This document shows positions 7,767 through 15,553 of a stretch of DNA of 38,723 nucleotides, piece after piece (positions within the stretch are counted from its first letter, which is position 1; each line of letters opens with the position of its first letter). Source of the DNA: an uncultured Oscillospiraceae bacterium (GTDB lineage: Bacteria; Bacillota; Clostridia; Oscillospirales; Oscillospiraceae); contig CANRIW010000018.1 in assembly GCA_947630785.1 (NCBI GenBank), positions 1-38,723 of the forward strand. The letters are read 5' to 3'. The position numbers and the translations under genes are program-made. The notes beneath the pieces were generated by a model that worked only from the letters and a program-made list of their open reading frames with translations, did no database searches and was not told the origin of the DNA.

Positions 7767-9158
7767 TCAGACGTTCTCCAGCGCCATCAGGTCCATGATC
7801 TTGAACTCCCGGCGCACCATGAGGATGCTCAGGGTGAAGGCAATGGCGTCGGCGATGGGGGCGGCGATAAGCAGGCCGTCCATCTGCCAGAACAGGGGCA
7901 GCACCAGCATCAGTGGGATAAGGAGAATCACTTGCCGGGACAGAGACAGCAACACCCCTTTGATGGGCTGGCCGATGGCGGAGAACATGTTGGAGGACAG
8001 AGGTTGGATGCAGTTAAGAAAGGTCATAAACAGGAAAGTGCGCAGAAAACGTACGGCAAACTCCATGTACAGCGGATCGTCTGTGGAGCCGAAGATACCG
8101 ATGACTGCCCGGGGGAACAACTGAAACACCAGCCAACCGATGACCGACACCGACAGTGCGCATTTCACTGCCAGTAAATAGGTGGCCTTCACCCGGCTAT
8201 ACTGTTTTGCGCCGTAGTTGAAGCTCTCAATGGGCTGAGATGCCTGACATAATCCCACAAACACAGACACCAGGATGGAGTTCACCTTCATCACGATGCC
8301 GGCGGCGGCGATGGGAATGTTCTCGCCGTAGATGGACATGGCACCATAATGGTTCAGCGAGTTGTTCAGTACGACCTGCAGCAGCATCATGCTCAATTGG
8401 GTCAGAAAATTGCTCATACCCAGGGAAGCGATTTTTACTCCCATGGCGAGTTGGAGGCGAAGGTCCTTCCGACCGAGGACGACGCTGCGAAACCGGGGCA
8501 GATAGGCCATGGCCAAGCAACAGGAGAGGATCTGAGAGATGGTAGTGGCGATGGCCGCGCCGGCCACGTCCATATGGAACACGAAGATAAAGACGGGGTC
8601 CAGAATGGTGTTGACCACCGCGCCGGTCACCGTGCAGACCATGGAGTATCTGGGGCTGCCGTCTGCCCGGATCAGGTTGCTCATGGCGTTGGTGAGGATG
8701 AGGAAGGGCATGCCCACGGCGGTGATGCTGGCGTACTGCACCGCGTAGGGCAGGATGTCCGCTGTGGCGCCGAAGGCTTTCAACATTGTGGTGAGAAACG
8801 TCTCCACCAGAACCGCGTAGATCACGCCGACAATGACGGACATATACAGTACAGTGCTGACGCATTGGGCGGCCTTATCCTTTTCGCCCCGGCCCAGGCT
8901 CAGCCCAAAAAAGGCCGCGCCGCCAACGCCGAACAGCAGGGAAATGGCGAGGCAGATAGTGGTCAGTGGGAAGGCCACATTGGTGGCTCCATTGCCAAGA
9001 TAGCCCGCGGGGCTGTTGCCGATGAAAATCTGATCTACGATGTTGTAAAGTGAGCTGACCAGCATGGCGATAACGCTGGGCACCGCGAACTGTTTCAGAA
9101 GGGTGGATATCCTTTCGCAGCCGAGGGGATTGGTTCTGCCGTTCTCTGTGGTATCCAT
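7767..9158 (-). CDS. MATE-family multidrug/sodium antiporter
   Basis: 463 residues with 12 predicted membrane segments in two homologous halves; the first segment (AVPSVIAMLVSSLYNIVDQIFIG) has the classic MATE opening with the conserved D of NIVDQ. MATE proteins export cationic drugs or metabolites in exchange for Na+ or H+. The substrate cannot be read from sequence. The ATG is preceded by AAAGGAGC at about 12 nt. The gene is monocistronic, divergent from a PadR regulator, and the shared intergenic region holds a candidate operator (9180-9212). PadR proteins often control efflux pumps, so regulation by the neighbour is plausible but unproven. Confidence 0.93.
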   Translation of the reverse strand: MDTTENGRTNPLGCERISTLLKQFAVPSVIAMLVSSLYNIVDQIFIGNSPAGYLGNGATNVAFPLTTICLAISLLFGVGGAAFFGLSLGRGEKDKAAQCVSTVLYMSVIVGVIYAVLVETFLTTMLKAFGATADILPYAVQYASITAVGMPFLILTNAMSNLIRADGSPRYSMVCTVTGAVVNTILDPVFIFVFHMDVAGAAIATTISQILSCCLAMAYLPRFRSVVLGRKDLRLQLAMGVKIASLGMSNFLTQLSMMLLQVVLNNSLNHYGAMSIYGENIPIAAAGIVMKVNSILVSVFVGLCQASQPIESFNYGAKQYSRVKATYLLAVKCALSVSVIGWLVFQLFPRAVIGIFGSTDDPLYMEFAVRFLRTFLFMTFLNCIQPLSSNMFSAIGQPIKGVLLSLSRQVILLIPLMLVLPLFWQMDGLLIAAPIADAIAFTLSILMVRREFKIMDLMALENV

Positions 9159-9179
9159 ATCGGATTTGCGCTCCTTTGA

Positions 9180-9212
9180 TTTGATATCTTAAAACATATA
9201 ATTTATATCAAA
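9180..9212. promoter_or_regulatory. Inverted repeat, candidate operator in the MATE/padR divergent region
   Basis: TTTGATAT (9180-9187) and ATATCAAA (9205-9212) form perfect arms around a 17-bp AT-rich centre. It sits at the expected transcription start region of the MATE gene, just below its promoter, in an otherwise GC-rich sequence. Confidence 0.45.
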
Positions 9213-9244
9213 TATACTAACACAGCGGAGGTTGGCAAGTCAAG
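9213..9244 (-). promoter_or_regulatory. Probable MATE gene promoter
   Basis: On the minus strand TTGACT (9239-9244) or the overlapping TTGCCA supplies a -35, with TAGTAT/TATATT 16-18 bp further on as the -10. The two possible registers prevent an exact start-site call. Confidence 0.5.
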
Positions 9245-9270
9245 ACTGGAGCGGGCCGAGAAATTTTCTC

Positions 9271-9297
9271 TTGACACCTCCTTTCAAGAGGTATCAT
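9271..9297 (+). promoter_or_regulatory. Possible padR promoter abutting the coding start
   Basis: TTGACA (9271-9276), a short 15-bp spacer, then TATCAT (9292-9297). If used, transcription would begin near 9304, at the GTG 9305, giving a leaderless message. The AAGAGG at 9285-9290 would instead suit an ATG at 9299 on a longer transcript. Confidence 0.35.
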
Positions 9298-9298
9298 C

Positions 9299-9634
9299 AT
9301 GCGGGTGGATAAGGAGCTCTCCAAGGGGAGCCACGAGCTCATCATCTTAAAGTTGCTGAGCCGGGAGGACATGTACGGCTATCAGATCGTCCAGCGGATG
9401 GCCCTGCTGTCGGATAACGCCTTCAGCATGAGCCAGGGCAGCCTGTACCCCTTCCTCCACCGGCTGGAGGACGCCGGCCTGCTGTCCTCCTATAATATGA
9501 CGGAGAACGGCAGGGAGCGGGTGTTCTATCATCTGACCGGCGCGGGGCGGAAGGCCCTGGCGGACAAGGAGGACGGCTGGAAGCGGTACGTGAGGGCCAT
9601 GGAGGGCATTTTGAAGGGGGGAGGACCGTGCTGA
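9299..9634 (+). CDS. PadR-family transcriptional regulator
   Basis: 111 residues, the short PadR form with an N-terminal winged helix (LIILKLLSREDMYGYQIVQRM, then MSQGSLYPFLHRLEDAGLLSSY) and a brief C-terminal dimerisation helix. PadR proteins of this size typically repress their own operon and a linked exporter or membrane-protein gene. The start is ATG 9299 (AAGAGG 9 nt upstream) or GTG 9305, which gives the family-typical MDKELSKG. The stop overlaps the next gene by 7 bp, so regulator and the two HAAS membrane proteins form one operon. PadR followed by HAAS-domain membrane proteins is a recurrent Firmicutes arrangement. Confidence 0.93.
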   Translation: MRVDKELSKGSHELIILKLLSREDMYGYQIVQRMALLSDNAFSMSQGSLYPFLHRLEDAGLLSSYNMTENGRERVFYHLTGAGRKALADKEDGWKRYVRAMEGILKGGGPC

Positions 9635-10362
9635 ACCAAACAAATGAGTTTTTAGAGCGGTGCCTGTCCGGCATCCCGGAGGGGCGGTATGCGCGCCGTC
9701 TGCGCAAGGAGCTGGAGAGCCATCTGGCGGCCCTGGAGGCCGACCTGACGGCGGCGGGGTATGCCCCGGAGGAGGCCAGGTCCGAGGCCGTCCGGCGGAT
9801 GGGCGACCCGGACAGGCTGAAGGGGGAGTATCTGGCCGCATGGCAGAACTCCCTGCCGGCACAGTGGGAGTACCGGCTGAAAACGTGGGTCTGGAACTAT
9901 TCTGTCGTTATGTTCGGGGCGCAGCTCTTTGTCATGCTGCTGATAGGCTGGGCGTGTATGATCGCGGACTGGTCCCTCGGGTATAACCAGAACCCGCTGG
10001 CCAGGCTGATGGAGGAAAGCGTGTTCGTTCGCTACACCCTTCCCCTTGCCGCCGCTCTGCTGGCGGGAGGTCATTATCTGGGCAAAAAATTCCGGATCGC
10101 CCGCCATCCCACCTGGCAGGTCGGCGCGGGGCTGGCCCTCTATTGGGCGTCCGACACCGCGCTCCGGGTCTGGCTGGAGGCATATTCGCATCAGTCCACT
10201 GTCTATCAGAGGACGTTCTGGGAGCAGATCGAAATCTGGTCGTCCTATCCCAAGATCGCCGGGAGCGCTTTGCTCACGTTCGCGCTCTGCGTTTCGCTGG
10301 GCGCGGTGTTCGGGCATATGTCCGCGGCAAAGAGGATCGTAAAAGGGGGAGAATTATGCTGA
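9628..10362 (+). CDS. HAAS/permease-prefix domain membrane protein, copy 1
   Basis: 244 residues. The first ~75 form a soluble helical HAAS-like (DUF1700/permease-prefix) domain (IPEGRYARRLRKELESHLAAL, GYAPEEA, RRMGDP). The rest has about four membrane segments. Family members coupled to PadR genes are thought to signal membrane or cell-surface state, but no biochemical role is established. GTG start overlapping padR; the end overlaps the next gene by 7 bp. Its HAAS domain is almost the same as that of copy 2 at DNA level, while the membrane parts have no clear similarity. Confidence 0.85.
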   Translation: MLNQTNEFLERCLSGIPEGRYARRLRKELESHLAALEADLTAAGYAPEEARSEAVRRMGDPDRLKGEYLAAWQNSLPAQWEYRLKTWVWNYSVVMFGAQLFVMLLIGWACMIADWSLGYNQNPLARLMEESVFVRYTLPLAAALLAGGHYLGKKFRIARHPTWQVGAGLALYWASDTALRVWLEAYSHQSTVYQRTFWEQIEIWSSYPKIAGSALLTFALCVSLGAVFGHMSAAKRIVKGGELC

Positions 10363-11069
10363 ACCGGGCGAATGAATTTCTGGATCAATGCCTCTCCGGT
10401 ATCCCGGAGGGGCGGTATGCGCGCCGCCTGCGGAAGGAGCTGGAGAGCCACTTGGCGGCCCTGGAGGCCGACCTGACGGCGGCGGGGTACGCCCCGGAGG
10501 AGGCCCGGGCGGAGGCCGTCCGGCGGATGGGCGACCCGGCGGCGCTGAACCGGGACTATCTGGCCCAGTGGCGGCGGAGCCTGGAAGGGCGGCTGTACGG
10601 GCTTGGCCAGGGCGTCGGGGATATGGTGATCTGCCTCGCGGGCAGCGCGGTCTCCTGGCTGTGTGCGATTATGCTCGCTCTGGCAATATCGGCGGCGAAC
10701 GATTCCATGGGCTCCATGATGGGTGTCAGCACGGCGCGGGCCGCCCTGCGCCTTATCGTGGTGTACCTGGTCACCTATCCTGTGGACGCCGTCTTCCTGT
10801 GGGCGGCATTCCGGGGCAGGCCCGGAAAGCGGCTCCGCGTCACGGCGGGGCTGCTGATGACGTGGGCGGTGGAGAAGATCTATGAATTCTCGATGTTCCA
10901 GATTCCCGCCGCTCTGCTGCCGGGGGTGCTCCTCCTGCTCGTCCCGACGGAATTCCCGGTCGGGCTCTTTATCGGCCTGCCCAATCTGCTGGGGACGCTG
11001 GCCGGATGCTTTGCGCTGGGCCAGCTGTTCGGCGGGAGAGAGCAGGAAAAGCGCCGTCAGGCGGCGTGA
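10356..11069 (+). CDS. HAAS/permease-prefix domain membrane protein, copy 2
   Basis: 237 residues, starting at the ATG giving MLNRANEF with AGGGGGAG about 6 nt upstream, inside the last codons of copy 1. The N-terminal ~75 residues repeat the HAAS-like domain of copy 1 nearly word for word (same IPEGRYARRLRKELESHL run). The C-terminal part has four to five membrane segments (around AVSWLCAIMLALAI, LRLIVVYLVTYPVDAVFLWA, LLPGVLLLLVP, LLGTLAGCFALGQLF) that differ from copy 1. It ends the padR operon; a terminator follows at 11092. Function is unknown; a PadR-controlled sensor or modulator of the membrane is inference. Confidence 0.85.
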   Translation: MLNRANEFLDQCLSGIPEGRYARRLRKELESHLAALEADLTAAGYAPEEARAEAVRRMGDPAALNRDYLAQWRRSLEGRLYGLGQGVGDMVICLAGSAVSWLCAIMLALAISAANDSMGSMMGVSTARAALRLIVVYLVTYPVDAVFLWAAFRGRPGKRLRVTAGLLMTWAVEKIYEFSMFQIPAALLPGVLLLLVPTEFPVGLFIGLPNLLGTLAGCFALGQLFGGREQEKRRQAA

Positions 11070-11091
11070 CCATCTAAAAACGATCGAAGCG

Positions 11092-11124
11092 AGCGGGGCG
11101 TCCGGGGCGGGCGTCCCGCTTTTT
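11092..11124 (+). terminator. Terminator of the padR-HAAS operon
   Basis: AGCGGGGCG (11092-11100) pairs with CGTCCCGCT (11112-11120, one G-T pair) around an 11-nt loop, followed by TTTTGCG. Confidence 0.75.
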
Positions 11125-11146
11125 GCGCCCGCCGGGAGAAAAACAG

Positions 11147-11175
11147 TTGCGAAAACCTGCCGGGTGTGGTACAAT
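11147..11175 (+). promoter_or_regulatory. Promoter of the SRP RNA gene
   Basis: TTGCGA (11147-11152), 17-bp spacer, TACAAT (11170-11175). Start expected near 11182, right at the 5' end of the RNA. Confidence 0.8.
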
Positions 11176-11181
11176 AATCCA

Positions 11182-11437
11182 CGGCTGATTTCGCGCTCCG
11201 GCGCGGAACAAGGCCGCGCTACTCGGGGAGATAGCGGTGCCCTGTACCTGCAACCCGCTACAGCAGGGAGGAATCCCGGCCCCCGGAGGCAGGATGTGTC
11301 GTCTGCCCCATATAAGCAGCGATGATGGATCGGTCCCGCGCAACCCGGCCCCGTGAACCGTGTCAGGCGGGGAACCGAGCAGCACTAAGCGGACCGCTGG
11401 GTGTGCCGCGGGGCTGCCGATCCTGAGCCGGCTGTAT
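11182..11437 (+). ncRNA. ffs: Signal recognition particle RNA, large bacterial type (scRNA)
   Basis: The 6S-like SRP RNA binds Ffh and directs nascent membrane and secreted proteins to FtsY. The 5' Alu-domain core is clear: GCGGTGCCCTGTACCTGC, then CCGCTACAGCAGGG, giving helices 3 and 4 with their loop-loop contact. The Ffh-binding apical loop is at about 11358-11385: GTCAGGCGGGGAACCGAGC with a GGAA tetraloop closed by CGG/CCG and the asymmetric-loop AGCAGC. The 3' strand of the long helix is GTGTGCCGCGGGGCTGCC. Start is set by the promoter; the end is approximate (about 10 nt either way). Its place before dnaX matches Bacillus scr-dnaX and many Clostridia. This explains the gene-free stretch before dnaX. 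Confidence 0.93.
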
Positions 11438-11527
11438 GGGTACCGGGCATATCCTGTCCTTCAAAGGCCGGTGCGCGGTCTTGTTCTGTACCGGAGCGTT
11501 TCTGTTGACGATTTGGGAGGTGTGCGG

Positions 11528-13288
11528 ATGTATCAGGCTTTATACCGCAAGTGGCGGCCCCGCTCCTTTGACGAGGTGGTGGGCCAGGAGCACATCACCC
11601 GCACCCTGGCCCGGCAGGTGGCGGACGGCCGCTTGTCCCACGCCTATCTGTTCACCGGAACCCGGGGCACCGGCAAGACCACCTGCGCCAAGATATTGGC
11701 CCGGGCGGTGAACTGCGAGCACCCGGTGAACGGCTCCCCCTGCAACCAGTGTCCCGCCTGCCGGGGCATCGAGAGCGGCTCCATCCTGGACGTGCTGGAG
11801 CTGGACGCCGCCTCCAACAACAAGGTGGACGACATCCGGGCCATCCTGGAGGAGGCGGTCTACACCCCCGCCACCGTGAAAAAGCGGGTCTACATCGTGG
11901 ACGAGGTCCACATGCTGTCCGCCCAGGCGTTCAACGCCCTCCTTCAGATCCTGGAGGAGCCGCCGGAGCACCTGATGTTCATCCTGGCCACCACCGAACT
12001 GAACAAGGTGCCCGCCACCATCAAGAGCCGGTGCCAGCAGTTCGCCTTCAAGCGCATCCATCCGGAGCAGCTGGCGGGCCGGCTGGACTATGTGGCGAAG
12101 CGGGAGGGCATCGACCTCACCGACGAGGGGGCCGCCCTCATCGCGCGGCTGGCCGACGGCGGACTGCGGGACGGCCTCTCCCTGCTGGACCAGTGCGCCG
12201 CCGTAGGGGAGGGCCCCGTGGACGAGGAGCGGGTGCTGTCCACCCTGGGTCTGGCGGGAAACATCGAGACCGCCGCCCTGCTGGAGGACGCCGCCAACGG
12301 CGACACCGCCGCCGCTTTGGAGCGGCTGGGCCGCCTCTACGCCGGGGGCAAGGAGATGTCCGCCCTGGCGGGGGAGCTGTCCACCCTGGTGCGGGACCTG
12401 CTGGTGCGCCGCACCGCCCCCAGGGCCGGCGGGGCTCTGCTGTCCGGCGGCTTTGACGAGGCCACCCTGAAACGTCTGGCCGGCCGGTTCCAGCTGCCCC
12501 GGCTGGTGCAGATGCTCACCCTGATCCAGAAAACGGCGGCGGACCTGGCCCGGTCGGCCAACCGCCGCACCGACATGGAGCTGTGCCTGGTCACCCTGTG
12601 CGACCCCACCCTGGACGGCTCGGCCGCCGGCCTTGCCGCCCGGATCGCCCGGCTGGAGCAGGGGATGGGTCCCGTCCAACAGGCGGTCCCCGCTCCAAAG
12701 ACGGAGCCGCTTCCCACTCAGGTCAGCCCCGTCCGGCCTGAGCCCGTGCAGGCCGCACCCGATCTGAACGACGACCCGCCCCCCTGGGCGGAGGAGCCGG
12801 TGCCCGTCCGGCAGGAGGCCCCCGCCCCCCAGCCCGAGGCCCAACCAAAAGCGGAGGCCCCTGCCCCCGCGCCGGAGCCTGCGCCCGCGCCCGTCAAGGC
12901 CGCCCCGGCGGCTCCTCAGACGGCGGGGAAGTGGCCCGGATGGGCCGCCTTCCGGGACCGGCTGAAGGCCCTGATCCCCGTGACCGACTACGGGTTCCTG
13001 GGCACCTCCACCATGGCGGAGGGCCGGTTCGACGGCGAGACCGTCACCCTCTGGGCGGCCAACGACTTTGTCAGGAACATGTTGGAGCGGCCCCACATCC
13101 TCCGCCCGGTGGCGGAACTGGCCAGGCAGATGACGGGCGTGGAGGCCAGGGTGAAGGTCCGGGTGGGGCCCGCCCCCGCCGAGGACATCCCCGCTGCGCC
13201 GGCGGCGCCCTCTGAACAGGAGAACGACCCTCTGGACGCGCTGGACGCGTTTTTGGCCGGGAATCAGGGCAATATCACGGTGGAATGA
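11528..13288 (+). CDS. dnaX: DNA polymerase III subunits gamma/tau
   Basis: 586 residues. DnaX is the AAA+ motor of the clamp loader. Walker A is GTRGTGKT at 44-51, the zinc module uses C63, C72, C75 and C78, Walker B is VDEVH near 124-128, and the sensor ATTE and SRC motif (167-169) follow. After domain III comes a Pro/Ala/Glu-rich linker of about 90 residues, then a C-terminal folded part (KWPGWAAFRDRLKAL...). The start is the ATG of MYQALYRKWRP with GGGAGGTG upstream; an in-frame extension would run back into the SRP RNA. I see no convincing slippery sequence for a shorter gamma form. ybaB follows 32 bp later. Confidence 0.97.
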   Translation: MYQALYRKWRPRSFDEVVGQEHITRTLARQVADGRLSHAYLFTGTRGTGKTTCAKILARAVNCEHPVNGSPCNQCPACRGIESGSILDVLELDAASNNKVDDIRAILEEAVYTPATVKKRVYIVDEVHMLSAQAFNALLQILEEPPEHLMFILATTELNKVPATIKSRCQQFAFKRIHPEQLAGRLDYVAKREGIDLTDEGAALIARLADGGLRDGLSLLDQCAAVGEGPVDEERVLSTLGLAGNIETAALLEDAANGDTAAALERLGRLYAGGKEMSALAGELSTLVRDLLVRRTAPRAGGALLSGGFDEATLKRLAGRFQLPRLVQMLTLIQKTAADLARSANRRTDMELCLVTLCDPTLDGSAAGLAARIARLEQGMGPVQQAVPAPKTEPLPTQVSPVRPEPVQAAPDLNDDPPPWAEEPVPVRQEAPAPQPEAQPKAEAPAPAPEPAPAPVKAAPAAPQTAGKWPGWAAFRDRLKALIPVTDYGFLGTSTMAEGRFDGETVTLWAANDFVRNMLERPHILRPVAELARQMTGVEARVKVRVGPAPAEDIPAAPAAPSEQENDPLDALDAFLAGNQGNITVE

Positions 13289-13320
13289 CAATATATCAAC
13301 ATATTTAGGAGGCAGTCGGT

Positions 13321-13668
13321 ATGGCAAAGGGATTCAACAGCCGCGGCATGGGCGGTTTCGGCGGCGGCAGCATGAACAACATGATCCGCCAGGCCCAGAA
13401 GATGCAGCAGGATATGCTCAAGGCTCAGGAGGAACTGGAGAGCAGGAGCTACGAGGCCACCGCCGGCGGCGGTGTGGTCACCGCCGTGGTGAGCGGCAAG
13501 AAGGAACTGGCCAGCGTGACCATCGACCCCGAGGCGGTGGACCCGGACGACGTGGAGATGCTCCAGGACCTGATCGTGGCCGCCGTCAACGAGGCCCTGC
13601 GCAAGGCCAACGAGGACGCCGCCAGCCAGATGTCCCGCCTCACCGGCGGGCTGAACCTGCCCTTCTGA
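13321..13668 (+). CDS. ybaB: YbaB/EbfC nucleoid-associated protein
   Basis: 115 residues, typical length. Small dimeric DNA-binding protein that coats the nucleoid. Visible family features: a Gly/Met/Asn/Gln-rich N-terminus ([24 protein letters not shown]), the [21 protein letters not shown] core and the ending [26 protein letters not shown] lies 9 nt upstream of the ATG. The dnaX-ybaB order is conserved widely in bacteria; recR, usually third, is not next here. Confidence 0.95.
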   Translation: MAKGFNSRGMGGFGGGSMNNMIRQAQKMQQDMLKAQEELESRSYEATAGGGVVTAVVSGKKELASVTIDPEAVDPDDVEMLQDLIVAAVNEALRKANEDAASQMSRLTGGLNLPF

Positions 13669-13683
13669 CGGGAGGCTCGGGCT

Positions 13684-15390
13684 ATGATCAAATTTTCTGA
13701 GATGCCGTATGAGCGCCCCGATCTGGAGACGGTCAGGGGAGAGTACGCCGCCCTGACGGAGCGGCTGAAGGCCGCCCAAAGCTATGACGAGGCGAAGACC
13801 GTCTTTCTGGAGGAGGAGGCCCTGGACAGGCGGGTGAGCACCCAGTCAAATCTGGCCACTGTCCGCAACTCCATCGACACCCGGGATGAGTTTTACGACG
13901 GGGAGATGACCTTTTGGAACGGGGCCTACCCTGTATTGCAGGAGTGCGCCCAGGTCTGGACGGCGGCCATGCTGGCCAGCCCCTTCCGGGGGGACTTCGA
14001 GGCGGAGTTCGGCACGCTGTGGTCTCTCAATGCGGAGATCGAGCTCAAGACCTTCTCGCCGGAGATCATGCCCGATCTGCAAAAGGAGAACGATTTGACC
14101 CTGGAGTACCAGAAGCTGACCGCCTCCGTCCAGGTGGAGTTCGAGGGAAAGACCTGGACCGGGCCGCAGATGGGCGTGTTCAAGACCGAACCGGACGACA
14201 AGCGCCGTCTGGCGGCCTGGAAGGCATCCGGCCAGTGGTACAAGGACCACCAGGCCGATCTGGACCGCATCTACGACGAGCTGGTCCACCTGCGGGACGG
14301 CATGGGGAAAAAGCTGGGGTACGAGGGCTATACCACCCTGGGCTACTACCGCATGGGCCGCAACTGCTACGGCAGGGAGGACGTGGAGAAATTCCGCGCC
14401 GCCGTGGTGAAGTATCTGGTGCCGGTGGCCGACTCCATCCGCCGGGAGCAGGCGAAACGGCTGGGGAAGGAGTACCCCCTCAGCTATGCCGACGAGGCCC
14501 TGTTCTTCCGCTCCGGCAACCCCCGGCCCGTGGGCTCCGCGGACGACATCCTGGCCATGGGGAAGAAGTTTTACAGTGAGCTGTCCCCCGAGACCGGCGC
14601 CTTTTTTGATATGATGCTGGACGGGGAGCTGCTGGATGTGCTGTCCAAGGAGGGCAAGCAGCCCGGCGGCTACTGCACCATGATCGAGGACTACGGCGCG
14701 CCCTTCATCTTCGCCAACTTCAACGGCACCCAGGGGGACGTGGAGGTGGTCACCCACGAGGCGGGCCATGCCTTCGCCGCCTGGCTGAACCGGGACCGGG
14801 TGCCGTACAGCTATGTCTGGCCGGGGATGGAGGCCTGCGAGGTCCACTCCATGTCCATGGAGTTCATGGCCTGGCCCTGGGCGGAGGGATTTTTCGGCCC
14901 CGACGCCCGGAAGTTCCGCTACTCCCACCTGGCCGCCGCCCTGACCTTTATCCCCTACGGGACCATGGTGGACCACTTCCAGCACATCGTGTACGAAAAG
15001 CCGGACATGACGCCGGCAGAGCGCCACGCTGTCTGGAAGGAGCTGATCGGCGTCTACCAGCCCTGGCTGAAGCTGGATGGGGACATCCCCTTCTTCGGCG
15101 AGGGGGAGGGCTGGCAACGGCAGAGCCACATCTACCAGAACCCCTTCTATTATATCGACTACTGCCTGGCCCAGACGGTGTCCCTGGAGTTCTGGGCCCT
15201 GCTCCAGAGGGACCGGAAGCTGGCCTGGGAGAGATACATGGCCTACGCCCGGCAGGGCGGCAGCCGCACCTTCACCGAGCTGCTGGAAAACGCCGGGCTG
15301 GAGAGCCCCTTCGAGGAGAAGTGCCTCCGGGAGGTGTGCGCCGCCGCCAAGGACTGGCTGGACGGGTACGACCTCACCGGCATTCAATAA
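13684..15390 (+). CDS. M3-family oligoendopeptidase (PepF-like)
   Basis: 568 residues, close to the usual ~560-600. A zinc oligopeptidase of the M3 clan acting on short peptides in the cytoplasm. The active site HEAGH is at 358-362, with the third zinc ligand E386 in EACEVHSMSMEF; the downstream YQNPFYYIDYCLAQ segment is characteristic of PepF-like M3 enzymes. ATG start with GGGAGG 10 nt upstream and only 15 bp after ybaB, so it is probably co-transcribed with dnaX-ybaB. No signal peptide. The position is normally that of recR in Firmicutes. Confidence 0.95.
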   Translation: MIKFSEMPYERPDLETVRGEYAALTERLKAAQSYDEAKTVFLEEEALDRRVSTQSNLATVRNSIDTRDEFYDGEMTFWNGAYPVLQECAQVWTAAMLASPFRGDFEAEFGTLWSLNAEIELKTFSPEIMPDLQKENDLTLEYQKLTASVQVEFEGKTWTGPQMGVFKTEPDDKRRLAAWKASGQWYKDHQADLDRIYDELVHLRDGMGKKLGYEGYTTLGYYRMGRNCYGREDVEKFRAAVVKYLVPVADSIRREQAKRLGKEYPLSYADEALFFRSGNPRPVGSADDILAMGKKFYSELSPETGAFFDMMLDGELLDVLSKEGKQPGGYCTMIEDYGAPFIFANFNGTQGDVEVVTHEAGHAFAAWLNRDRVPYSYVWPGMEACEVHSMSMEFMAWPWAEGFFGPDARKFRYSHLAAALTFIPYGTMVDHFQHIVYEKPDMTPAERHAVWKELIGVYQPWLKLDGDIPFFGEGEGWQRQSHIYQNPFYYIDYCLAQTVSLEFWALLQRDRKLAWERYMAYARQGGSRTFTELLENAGLESPFEEKCLREVCAAAKDWLDGYDLTGIQ

Positions 15391-15398
15391 GCGATACG

Positions 15399-15432
15399 AG
15401 AGCCCTCCGGCTGTGCCGGAGGGCTCTTCGCG
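15399..15432 (+). terminator. Terminator after the M3 peptidase
   Basis: A 13-bp stem, AGAGCCCTCCGGC (15399-15411) and its complement (15415-15427), with a TGT loop. Only a short T run (TCTTC) follows. Confidence 0.7.
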
Positions 15433-15496
15433 CGCCCAGATCGGATAAGTGGTCGCTTTTCGGGGACAGGCGGTCGGTCACAGCGGGGCGGTCTAT

Positions 15497-15510
15497 GGTA
15501 TGATCATACC
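15497..15510. promoter_or_regulatory. Perfect palindrome over the -10 of the membrane protein gene
   Basis: GGTATGATCATACC is a perfect 14-bp palindrome and contains TATGAT (15499-15504), a likely -10 box for the gene at 15554. A weak -35 (CGGTCA, 15475-15480) lies 18 bp upstream. This arrangement fits a repressor operator. Confidence 0.4.
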
Positions 15511-15553
15511 AGAAAAGGGGGGAATTTCCCAAACTCTGCGAGGAGGGATCGTC

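Noticed and set aside
11528-13288. Programmed frameshift giving a short gamma subunit from dnaX
   Set aside because: I saw no A-rich slippery heptamer followed by a stem-loop in the linker region.
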